Shown here in pieces: positions 47,056 to 58,400 of a DNA stretch of 64,000 nucleotides. Made by a program: the position numbers and the translations under genes. This DNA is from Saccharina japonica. Its lineage: Eukaryota; Sar; Phaeophyceae; Laminariales; Laminariaceae. Location of the stretch: NCBI GenBank assembly GCA_008828725.1, contig MEHQ01002823.1, positions 46,178-110,177 on the forward strand. Direction: 5' to 3'. Position 1 is the stretch's first letter, and the number at the start of each line of letters is the position of its first letter. The notes under the pieces are model-generated. The model was not told the DNA's origin, searched no databases, and saw nothing but the letters and a program-made list of their open reading frames with translations.

Positions 47056-50000
47056 TGTTGGTCATGTCGCAACCCAGCAGCACCGGCAAGGCGCCCAGCA
47101 CCGATAAAAGTACTGGCGACCATTCGAAACTCTTGGGAAGCAGAGTGGTGTATTATATCTAGCCATCCGTATGCGAACCCATCATCATCGCGTACACATC
47201 ACCACGAGCTGGTATACACGCCACACCCCAATACACGATCGCACGGTACTTCTTCGAGTGGCTGGGTTACACTGATTCTTTAGAGGCAGAACATCAAAAA
47301 CACGTTTGTTTCTCTGCCTTCGTCTGAGTTGTGTCTGTTTTGCTGTGGCGAAAAACATGTTCCTACCCACACAACTTTTCCTATCTAATGCATCCCCTTG
47401 CCTGCTCCGGAAACAGCTCCATTTCCCACACTCAGACGAGTTGCCAGCTCGGTCCCGGGGCGTTTACCCCCAACAAAATGAAAGGGGGGCCGTTTACTGT
47501 GTGGTCGGGGAAAAAATCGTATTTAAGTTTGGCAGGGGGCGTTTACTCCGTATTCTGCCCGGTTTCGCTCCAAATAGCGCCCCGGGGCGTGTAGTACGAT
47601 AGAGACATTTCCTAGCAACATTAACATTACAGTACCAATAGCTCTTCGTGTTGCGGCCACATCGCCTTGGGTAGCCGCACCCGCGACAGAGCGTTGCAGT
47701 TGCACACAACATCCTCCGCATTTTACAAGAAGCAGCTATTCATATTTTTATTTTTTTCCGGGGGAGGGGGGGGGGGGGTCCGTGTGCAGCGCCCATCAGT
47801 CGAGGCTATCACACGAGAGCCGCTCGGATGTGAAGGTGGTATCGACCAGTAGTGTTTACGACTTGGCCCGGCATCGACTAAAATGGATGATAGTCCACAC
47901 TAACTCCTCACTACACCCTTTACTATTGCACTGCTACACAAAAAAAAACATACATTTGAGTCTAATTCCAAGTAATCTATGCCCAAAGGGGTAAATTCCC
48001 AGAATTTTCCAGGCGATCGGGGTTAGTGTGGTTAAGGTTACAGTATAGGGTTTAAAGGCAAGTATGTTTTTACGGTATTTGTAGTATTTTGTTGAAGCTG
48101 AGCCAAGGTCTATACAAGAACTCGTATCCGCTGTGGGGGTGGGGAGGGGGCATGCTCATTTGTTTTACTGACCACGCATCCCTTTCGAGACGGAGCACCG
48201 TTTCTACTCCAAATAGAATGAGGAGGGGGGGGGGTGGAGACGGAAATGGGTCCGTCCGCAAGCCACTTGCCCCCGTCGTCGTGTCATACGCCGTCGCAGT
48301 AAATCTCACATCAAACCGACCACGTCTCTCGAGCCCCAAAATACTCATCGCGTACAAAGGAAGAAGCACACCCACATTTCAGACGTATCCAGTCCACTCC
48401 CAAACTCGAAAAAATGTACCCGGTCTCAAGTCTTAACCTTTTACAATCGATTGCACCAACGTTATTGTGGATAAACTAATGTAGTTGGAAATAGAGTGGA
48501 ATCGGCTTTGCAGTCTCAAAAGAGAGCGAAAACTGAACTGACCTCGTCTGTACCCTCTCCGCTTCTCTTCCCGTGCTTCTGATAGGGCCTCGACCAGCAG
48601 CACGCTGGAGCGGTTGTGTCTGTTAGAAACCGCTTGTCGCGCTAGCGCTGGCGTTGCGAACGTCACCAACGCCTCATCGGGGCGGGGCCATCTGTTGGCC
48701 AAGCCGCGGCCATGTTGGGCAACAAAAGGTCGGCAAAGGGCAGGCAAAGGGCAGGCAAAGGACGGGCAAAGGACGGGCAAAGGGCAGGTAAAGGACGGGC
48801 AAAGGGCAGGAGGGGAAGGACGGGAAAATGACAGGCAAATGACACACACATGTCAGACAAACAACAGACAATTGGTAGACAAATAACAGGCAACGGACGA
48901 GCCAAGCACACGTGAAGGACAGCAGGGGAAAGTGGTAAAAAGACAGGTTGAGGTTTATACGAGATCTGGATGGAGCATCGCGGGGGGGTCCTACTAGCTT
49001 ACTTAACCCGTTTAGGCATACTGCTTATTAGGACTGCACTCCCGCTGTGGGGAAAAATCATTTGGAATTAGAGTCAGATTTAGGTTTATGTACAGCGCAC
49101 TAGTAAAAGTGATAACCTCTTATAACCAACAGGTCCGTTCACGCCTTCACGAACACGCGGTACGCCCCAAACAAGCCTGGAAAACTGGAAAGATATCGAT
49201 AATATTTCTAGTCAACTGCGACAATTTCTGTTGCGCTTGCCGTATGGTTGCGCTAGCGGCAGGCGGTAACTGTCGGTACAGGGGACCGTTATTCCAACCA
49301 TTTCACTTCACACAGTGCACTCATCCCATTGCAGTAGTGGCAGCCGCATGCCCTTCCGAATAACGGGCTCTTCGCGCGTCCTTCTGTCCGCGTCCAAAAT
49401 ACTTTGGGGTCTTGAAATTTTTCTCCTGCGGCCAGTTCGCCAAAACACACAATTGAGTTTAAAAAGAAAGCACTTATGTACTCACACGACAAGGCCACCC
49501 AGAAGAACGAAGGGCTGCAGCATGAGGTCGCGCTGGCCAGGTGGGAGCGCTGACGGAAAGTTGGAGACCAGTGCCGTGCAGGCCTCGACTTGATCTCTCG
49601 ACATGAGCTCTATTCATACCGAAGAGCAGGGCGCGTTCATCGTGCACAAAGCGTCAGAGAGGTTGGGGATCGGGGTGTACTGAACATGGCACAATTTTGA
49701 CATGCTAATCAGTCCCATCATTGGCGCAGGTCGGCCAACGCTACAACCGCCAAGCTAATTCTACAGGTGCAATGTGGCGCAACACAGCAGTCATTGACCA
49801 CTGATATCCCTTTGCAGCACTACAACTGGCAGTATACTGGTATCTGCCATTACCAATTATACTGTAACCTGCACGCAGGAAAAACATACGTATCGTACCC
49901 ATGAACACATTCATCCGGCCGAACCACACGCAGACACAGAAATGTACCATGCACCCGACGCCCATGCATACAAGAAAACACCTGCTCCCCAGGCAGAGCC

Positions 50001-52082
50001 GCATACTACGACGTACTCCTTTACCAGTCCAAAGTTACCACCGAAACCCACCACCCACCACAGCTTACCGGAGTACTCCGAGATGTTGGCGCCATAGGCA
50101 GACATGCCACCGCTGACCACTCCAGCCACGCGGGTAGGGGAAGGTCGGACGGGACTGGCTTCCCTGTCCGATGGGCGCGCCCTTTGGCTCACGCGAATCG
50201 GCGCCCGAGAAGTCCAAAGCGGGCCCATCCCTCCCACAGCCCCGCTCGCGCCTCCTTCGTTGCAAGCGGCAACCTCCGCGTCGATAATTTTTCTTCGGCC
50301 GGGGGGGACGTACCTCGCAGACGGGGCCTTGGCGGCCGGTAACTCCTGCCCATCCCCGGTCCCCTTGTCTTCGCCGGCCGCCGCGTTGCCGCCGCTTGCG
50401 TCCCCTCCAAGCTCGGGCGGCGTTTGGCCGGCCTCAACCTCGCTTCCAGAGGTGGTACCACCCGCGCTTTCTGTTAGAGCCTGGCGATCGGGTGCTGCCT
50501 GCGATGTTAGCGCGCGATTTCTTGCAGCCGCGCTGCTGCTGCTGCTGCTACTGCCGCCGCCGCCGCCGCTGCTGCTGCTGCTGCTGCCACTGATCCCGGC
50601 AGAGGCAGAGGCAGAGGGGTTTTTAAGAGGCGAACGGGCAGGAGCCGACTGAGGTGGGACCTCGGGCTCCTCGGCCATTGCCGCGGACACGCTGTCTGCA
50701 CAAGTCTCGGGTGATGAGATCGCCGTGTCCACCTCGGAGACGCCTCCGGAATCCGTGGGCTCACTCTCACGCGCGCGTCGTTGGTTCGGCGACGCACCGA
50801 CGTCCACGCTATCGTAGCAGCAGTCGTTGTCTGACTTGCTCAGAAGGCTGCCGGCGGCGCCGGCGTGGCCTGCTGGTAGACCGGAAGGAGCCTGCGTGAC
50901 GGACGCAGTCGCTGTTTCCTCAGCAGGAGCCTTGAGTTGCTGTGACTCTCCCACCGAACGCTCCGTCTCTGCGCTGCGATCGTCGCACTGCTGTTGATGA
51001 TCGGCTCGGACTGCTGCCGCAACCACAGCCGTGGCCCCGTATGCTGCTACTGTTGAGGGGTTCCCGGGTGCGATTGCACCGTTCGCGCCCCTGAGACCAG
51101 GCGCACCGTTCGTCAGGTCCGTCGAAGCGGCTTCGGGAGCGCTCCCCGATGTCGCGAACTCCGGACAACTCTCGGCGTCTCTACTAACAGTCGAACAAGA
51201 ATCTCCTGGAGGTGGTGATGGTGCGGAACCGAGATTAGGCGCTGAAGGTACAACATTGTTATCGGCGCGAAGAGCTGCTGCGTTTGCCTCTGCAGTCGAA
51301 GGCTGTCTAACCGCAGGTTGCGCCTCTTCAGTGGCACTGCCGGAAGAGGGCGATTCCCGTCGTTTGGGCGGCACGTACTGCGACCAAGCCTGCCTCGGCT
51401 TTCGCCTCCCCTTTCCGGTGGCGGGGTCTGTCTCCCCCCGCGCGCGCTCTGTACCAGCTGCGCCGGCTCGCGGAGCCTCGGTGTTGGTTGCCTCCAACGC
51501 GAGTGGCTCGTAACATGTGTTGGTGTCGCTGGCAGCAGACTTGACAGAGCACTGCCGCTGGAAGTCGTCACTGGGCTCTTTCTCTCGCTTCTGGTCTCGC
51601 TTAATGACCGGCCTCGTCTTTTCTGTTGCCGAAGGCGTAGATAACTTCGCTGTGGTGGGTTTCGCTGCAGAAGGTCGCCCGTTCGGGGCCGCGGCTCGTG
51701 GTGACGCTCCTCCTGGTGTCGTTGTCTTGGGTGCTACTCCTGGTGCTGTCGTTGCAGTTGTTGCTGCTGTCACTGCTGGTCGTACTTGCCTGCCTTCGGC
51801 ACCTATTCCCTGAGTACGGCGCTGGCTACTAGTATTGCCCTTCCCTGGGCTGCGGCCTGCGCGCACAACTCCCGCCCTCTGCACGGGCTCGTTGGCACCC
51901 CGGAGCCCACGTGTTCCCTCTTCGCCAACGGCGGAGGGTCTCCTAGGCTTGCCAATGCTCGAATCGTCCTGCTGGCACGAGAGGGTGTCCGAAGTGCTTC
52001 CTGCGTTGGCACTGCGTCTCGCGGCGGGAGGTACGTACGGAGTACGTGGGGCTCTTGTTTTCCTCGTGTTGTGGGAAGTCAT
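46414..52082 (-). CDS. R3HCC1L: R3HCC1L-like RRM protein with three YVPP motifs, four exons
   Basis: Four exons join with compatible phases (1, 2, 1): 52,082-50,069; 49,609-49,486; 48,691-48,543; 46,631-46,414 (TAG). The product is 834 aa, close to human R3HCC1L. Residues 1-671 are low-complexity Ala/Ser/Pro/Gly with three YVPP..RR motifs, at Y16, Y236 and Y591. Human R3HCC1L has one such motif (YVPKARR), annotated in databases as a possible exon-junction-complex binding motif. Residues about 683-750 form an RRM-like fold: the stretch from F689 to F724 aligns without gaps to the human domain, with W714 and ALVTF matching human W and ALGVF. The tail SASRLISGALG (779-787 region) matches the human ARRLVISALG segment. 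A role in RNA surveillance or mRNP binding is inferred. The start at 52,082 puts Met just before the first motif as in human; an in-frame ATG at 52,235 is the alternative. The gene is head to head with the ClpX gene. Confidence 0.82.
46632..48542 (-). other. intron 3 of the R3HCC1L-like gene
   Basis: Minus-strand donor GTCAGTTC at 48,542 and acceptor ACCAAACCAG at 46,632. It holds a CAG/CAA repeat (46,950-47,053), a G-run (47,761-47,779) and an ACCACGCATCCCTTTCGAGA repeat word (48,172). Confidence 0.7.
48725..48900. repeat. 11-bp minisatellite in intron 2 of the R3HCC1L-like gene
   Basis: GGGCAAAGGAC / GGCAAAGGGCA units, about 15, starting about 35 bp before the acceptor of exon 3 on the minus strand. 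On the gene strand it is C/T-rich, so it may serve as an extended pyrimidine tract. Confidence 0.8.
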
Positions 52083-52404
52083 GGTTCTTCCCTGTACCTG
52101 CAAAGCCTGGTTGTCTTTGCCTGTCGGCTCCCGGCTCGCGACAACTGCTTGTGTTCGGTGTCGCCGATCTTGGGGATCTCCCGTATGGCACATCCTACAG
52201 AGTTTCTTATGAAACCCCTCCCCGACAAACAACATAACAACATTCAAGTTGATCAATCAAGCTAAAAAGGGAATGCTCCGACAGCAAGCAGACTGAGCAC
52301 AGAGGAGTAACCCCCCTCCTCTTCCTCCCCAGGTGTCCTAGGGCGTTCTACCTTGCCTGGTGCACAGGACGAAGAACGTTGAGACCGGGGGGAAAGCTGG
52401 CAAG
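52083..52404. promoter_or_regulatory. candidate bidirectional promoter
   Basis: About 320 bp separate the likely start codon of the minus-strand R3HCC1L-like gene from the tentative start of the plus-strand ClpX gene. The two 5' UTRs and promoters must share this space if both starts are right. No TATA box or other core element was recognised; the call rests only on gene arrangement. Confidence 0.4.
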
Positions 52405-55400
52405 ATGACTTTGATCCGAATTTTGCGACAAGCAACTTCAGGCAGTACACGTGCATGCCTTGCAGGCCAGGTGCGCAAGCAGCTACGTACGCGTAGAAGG
52501 AAAGGACTCTGCGCTTGTGTTGTGCTGTCCGGTGTGCATGTCTGCAGTCACTCGCGGGAATGGCCTGTATTGCTGCGCGTCTATCTCTCGAGACGGTCAG
52601 GTGCACGACAAGTGCTTCCGTATGTTTCCGTATTTCTCAGTCCTTGTTCAACTCCGCCCTAGAGAGCAACAATCGGACTCTTGTGTCAGACAAAAAAGAC
52701 AGCACACATGCATCGTTCGTATCATTCGATAACAGACCGCGTACGACATGTTACCTGGTATCATGCATCTCGCGGATCGTTGCTTCTAACAGCCCGCCTT
52801 GCGCAAAATCCAACCTCCCTTACCCCACTCCCTACAGACCCCCCCCAACCCCCCGACAGCCCCGCACCCACTCTGCTCACTCGCTCACTCACCCCCCCCC
52901 ACCCCCCCCGCGCATCGCGGCTCAACCGCTTTCATCGCGCGCAGCCCACCGGATACACAGGAGCAGAGATCTCCTCCGCCTCTGGAGCCCACGTTAGGGC
53001 CAGCCTCCTCGTACTGCAACGATGCAAAAACTCCACCACCACCACCACGACCAGCACGGGGACTGGCGCTACGAGTAAGGGCGCCCCCCCGACCCCGACG
53101 ACAGCAGGGGTTGCTCCCCGCGACTCGCGAGCTCTGACGTGCAGAAGTTGCCAGGGCCACCTCGAGACCCGCACGGAAGCGAGCGGAGGCTCGAGCGTTC
53201 GGTGCGCGAACTGCTCTTCGGATTGGGTTCCGGCTGCCTTCGGAGCCAACGTGAGTTATCCTCCCTGGACGGAAATATAATGACCATTCGGTAGGCATAT
53301 CACAATCGAAACGGTGCTTATATTTACGAACAGAGTGGCATTTTTATTATACCGTTATGCGCGACGACCAGGTTTTGTTATTACGTCCTGCTGTATTTTG
53401 GGCTTGCTGCTTGTTTTGCGGCCAATGCCGTGTTTGAGAGCAGTAGGTCTGGTGTGTGCGTGTGTGCGTGTGCGTGTGTGTTTGGTGACGTCATTCGTGA
53501 CTGGTCGCTTTCTGCGCACGATTACGTAGTTCCTGGAAGTATAACATCATAGATCACAGATAAGGTACGTACAACAGCAGCATCACCTCTCTTATCATCT
53601 TTAAGTACGTTAGCTCGTGCTTGTATCTCGCCCACTCTCCAGTCGGCCTTCTGCCTGATGGAACGTTGGGAGACCAGTGCATTATTGCACGTGTTAATAG
53701 GAACGACGAGTATGAAAAGAGTACGAGTACGCAAAGCAGTATCTGTACAATACCTGGTACTTCGAAGTAGAACACAGAATGTAGCGGTAGCGGTACGTAA
53801 ACGGTATATGCCTCGTATATAGGGATGCACATCAACTCATAATCACGTGTTGATTATGATTAATTTTGGTGATTAATTTTAATCACGTGATGTGATTCAT
53901 TAGTGTTGATTGTTGATTATAAATCAACTAGTCATGATTAGTTGATTAAATTTGAATAAAAAAGGGGCGCTTTGTGATGTAACCGTAAAAAGATGTTCCT
54001 CCGGCGAACATTGGCACAAATTAACTAATCAATGATTAGTTGATTATTGAAATTAATCATGATTAGTTGATTATTTTTGAATCAAAAAGAGGCGTTTTGC
54101 GAGGTAACCGTGAAAACCATCAATAATCAACCGATAATCATGATTATTAATCACATCATCGTGCAGTTGATTTTGTGTTGATATTAATCAACTAATCATG
54201 ATTAAATCAACACGATTTGGACAACTTAATCAACAATCAAATCAACCCCGAAAAAGAGTTGATGTACAGCCCTACTCGTATAGTATTTGTACTGCTGTAA
54301 GTCTGTGTCTTACTTGGATTCGTATTACTGTAGTGTGGTCCGCCATGAAGCGTTTCGGACCCCGGATTTCGCGGTGGGTGGGGAGGCTGGGGTTGCACAC
54401 ACGAGGGGAGGAAACCCGCCGTCTCGCGCTGCGCCGGCCCGCGCTCGGCGCGGCGCGGGCGCAGAAGGTCGGAGGATGGATGCGGCGAGTTTAGGCGTTC
54501 CCTTGAAAATACAGCTCGCAGAGGGGTGGGCTGGGGTTTCATCGAATTCCATGTCACGCTATGTGACATGACATGCCATCTGATGCCAAGCGTGTAGGCC
54601 ACCCACGAATAAGAAATAGACCAGTAATAACATCCAAGCACAGAGAGAGAGAGCGCTGCCTTGGCGTCGTCGGTGGGGACGAAAGCGGCGGCGTCGCAAG
54701 ATATGTACCACTAGAAGATCGTTTTCGTGGTGTGGTGGAGCATCTGGAGGCTTGATTGCGCAAACACGTGCGAGTATTTATTACTTGTTCCCTCGTCGTA
54801 CTGGGATACGGTACTCGGTACCACTCTGTCCGTAAATGTACACTCCGTTTATACAGTATTATACACTATTATTCGCCCCGATGGTCTAGAGGTAACCTCG
54901 AACGCTTCTGAACGTTGATGTCTGGAGTTCGAATCTCACGTGGGTCGGACTTTTGAGTTTATTTGCAAAAATAAATGAAAAACGGAATCAACTGCTGAGA
55001 GCGCCAATTAATAGTAGCGTGGGTAGGCACAATTCGATGCGAGTCGACGAGGGAAGGAAAGGCTGAAGTCTTCTCGCGATAAAAATGCAAGGCAAGAACC
55101 GTAGTGGGGGAGGAGGGAGAGGAGCCTACTTTGTGACCCCGGATCTGAGTTACGACTAGGGAGGAGAGAGAAAGGAAGGGCGAAGATAATAAATGGGATG
55201 GACAAAAAAAAAAAAAAAAAAAAAACATATATACGTACGTTTTCCGATAATTGGATCGGACCAAAAATAAATATAAAATAAAATTAAATAAAAATAAAAA
55301 ATTGTCGAAAAGGTCCCTACGTTTCCGGACCGAGGCGTGGGACCTCGCGTACCTGCTATTATGCTACATTGCCCAACCAATTATATCCCAAACCAGACCT

Positions 55401-58400
55401 CGCCCCCGCTTTTTTTTGATCTATTGCTTTTAGGTTAGACCTATTTTGGCGTTGTTTAAGGCTAAAGGAAGGGGTTGCCAAACGTAAGTAAGTAGGGTCC
55501 TGTTATGCTTGCCCTGCCACAACAGGCAGACACACCAGGGACCCCGCCCCAGCCCCGGATAAGCCGCTTGGCATGAGGGCAAACCAGTTGCAGGACAAGT
55601 CTTTTTGTGCGCGTACGTACGTACTTGTATACTTCTATAGATTTTTTCCCCTTTGCGTGAATATAATTGTGTATTTTTCAATTGGCGGCGGGGAAAAAAA
55701 GCACGGGTACTGACTATTCATCGTCTGGCAATTCTAAGACGAGTGTTGTGCGAAGAGCCACAATCAATCAACTAGGCGCATTGAATATTCAAGCATATCG
55801 CCATCTCGACACCCAAAATATCTGGTAGCATTCAGCGTTGCGAAAGAACGTCGAGCTCTAGCGTGCGTCGTGCTGCTTCTTCCGCAAAGGCCTGCCTAAC
55901 CACACAAAGGTTAGCCGTGGTACCATTTCGAGCCATCCCCAGCCCCAACCCTCCCCTCTCGCCTCCGTCGACTTGAAGCCACCCTCTCGAAAAGGGATGC
56001 ATGGCCAATAGTCACATGACTAAGGCAATGCCAACAAAACTAGGCTACCCCCCCCCCCCCCCACCCCCTCCGCCCACTCCAAGTCGCCTCCGCGTTCACA
56101 GGCGCCTTAGCCCAGGCAGCGCAGCCACCCCGCGCATCGCGCACAAGTTTTTTCTCGGACACCACGCCCCGCATCGCCTCCCCTCCCCCTCCCTCTTCGC
56201 CGCCTTCAAGCGGATGCCAGGCACTGTCTCGCGCAGCCTCGAGCGAGACCTCGCGGAGGGCAACGCTCAGACCTTCAAGCTTTCGTGTCCCACCCTCCCG
56301 CCTGCCGAACGAGATCGAACCAGGCCGACCGGCTACAGGGACCGCGGTCCGCGGACTGCGGTCAGCGACCGGTAGGGGCATAAGGGCAAAGGCTGCGGGG
56401 GTCTCCCTCTAGCTGGCCGGGGTCGGTGGGAGGGGTGTCGGCCGCTTGGAATCGAGGGCGCAGCGGATGGCGGTGATAGCCAGCCAGCCGCGGCGCGCTG
56501 CGGCGTGTCGGCGGTTTTGCACGGAGGGAAGCGCCGGGAGCAACGATGAACGCTCTCGACAGCACTACCCCGCGCGTTCTCTCAAAGGCGGCGGCTGAGC
56601 GCCGGGAGGGGGCGCGCGCTGGAGTTACGCCCAGTGAGCAGACGCAGGCGGTGGGGCCGCGGGGGCCTGGGGCGAACGAGGGTAGCGGGTGGGCGAATGG
56701 CGGGGGGGCCGGGGGGCGCACGGGTTGGGCCGGATAGGCGACGGTCTATCGCGGGCGCCGATCTGCTCCCGAAGGAGATTTATCAGAAGCTATCAGAGCA
56801 TGTCATCGGGCAGGTGGGGTGTGTGTGTGTTACTTTTTGTGTTTGTTTGGGCACCCTTGCTGTACGGCGGGCGCACGTGGCGTTTTCGCTGTGCTCGGTC
56901 TCATGATTGGTTCCATGACCGATTGCTTCCATACTTGGTTGGTTCGATGATTGGTCGCTTCCGTGATTGGTTACTTGCATGATTAGTTGCTTCCATGATT
57001 GACTGCTCCCATGATAGATTGATTCCATGATTGGTTGATTCCATGATTTGTCGCTTTCATGATTGGTTAGGTCCATGCTTTGTTGCTTCCATGATTGGTT
57101 GTTTTCGTGATTGGTTAGTTCCATGATAAATCGGTTCCATGATCGGTTGCTTCCATGATTTGTTGCTTCCATAATTGGTTGTTTTCGCGATTGGTTGCTT
57201 CCATGAGTGGTTGCTCCAGTGATTGGTTACTTCCATGATTGGTTGCTTCCATGATTGGCTGAAACCGTGAGTTTTCAACGAAGAAAGGCTAAAGTCAAGG
57301 TTTGGTACGCGTTTGGGTTTGCACATGTGTGGTTCTTCTCGGCGTTCGCGGGCGGGGAGGGGAGGGGGCGGGCGCTGTGTGTACTGCGGTTGTACGGCGA
57401 GTCTGGCGTGCGTTGTGCCTGCCCGTGGAAAACACGATGGGTGCTGCATGATGGATAATGGATGGCGGATGGTGTGTGGTGCATGATGAATAACGGGTGA
57501 TACAATCTTGATGTCGGTGATGCAAGATGCATGAGAGGTACTGAATCTTGATGTCGGTGATGCAAGATGCATGGGAGGTACTGAATGTTGATGTCGGTGA
57601 TGCAAGATGCATGAGAGGTACTGGTGTGCATAAGGACTTTCTCATTTTTGTTTTGTTTTGTGTGGAACATCCGTTTGGCAAGGGTCCCGCGCAGTAGTAG
57701 GCGGCGCAGACGAAAGCGCGGGGTGGAAAAAATCAACATTTGACTGCATACGACCGTTCGTTGACTCCCCTTATGAAGCGTTTTGACGCACCGGCCAGAG
57801 GACACACACCACGCGCACCATAATATCAATTCCTGTTGCTCGAGCCAAGGCTATAGACAGGATGAAGCCGCGAACGATAGCCCACGTTATTTGTTACCCA
57901 AAAACATTTTTTTTGTCAAACCCTTTTGATTGGCATCGCTGGTCGTGGTGCATTCAGGCAACAATAATGCCATTGTTTTTGCGCGTTTGTGCCGATGTCG
58001 ATGTCGCGAGGTTTTAGTTTAATTTATTTAATAATGCGACTCGTATTGCGGGGCACCATACTCGTAGTAAATATGACGATATTTTGTTAGTAAAAATCGG
58101 AAAATGTATAGGTGTTTGGGTGTACCGTAGGTCCTATTTACTAGTGTTTACTATGGTGTCCCGTAATAGTGTGTGCCGATGTCCCATGCCGCGAGTTTTT
58201 TTTGTTTTCGTATAGCGTCTGGCTCACAGCCAGTGGTGCGATCGATGCCTCCCCCTTTTTTTGTCACACTCGCAGCACAACGTCAAGCGCGCCTTGGCCG
58301 TGGGGATGCACAACCACTTCAAGCGGATATCGGTGTGCCCCCCGGCCGACCAGCCGGCCCCTCACAGGGTACAGCACGGCCCTCCGGCAGAGGTGAGGGG

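Noticed and set aside
46478-47123. Poly-Cys and poly-Leu minus-strand frames
   Set aside because: They are translations of the CAG/CAA repeat in intron 3 of the R3HCC1L-like gene; the true last exon uses the frame ending at 46,414.
49911-50066. Membrane-like C-terminus of the minus-strand open frame (WWVVGFGG...)
   Set aside because: It is read-through into the intron after the GTAAGC donor at 50,068; splicing to 49,609 gives the conserved RRM instead.
52451-52732. Cys-rich frame with CCPVC and LYCC in the ClpX 5' region
   Set aside because: It overlaps the tentative first exon in another frame, has no supported splice link to the zinc-ribbon exon, and resembles no family I can name.
56783-57605. 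Minus-strand frames rich in [13 protein letters not shown]
   Set aside because: They are translations of the 16-bp minisatellite in a ClpX intron.
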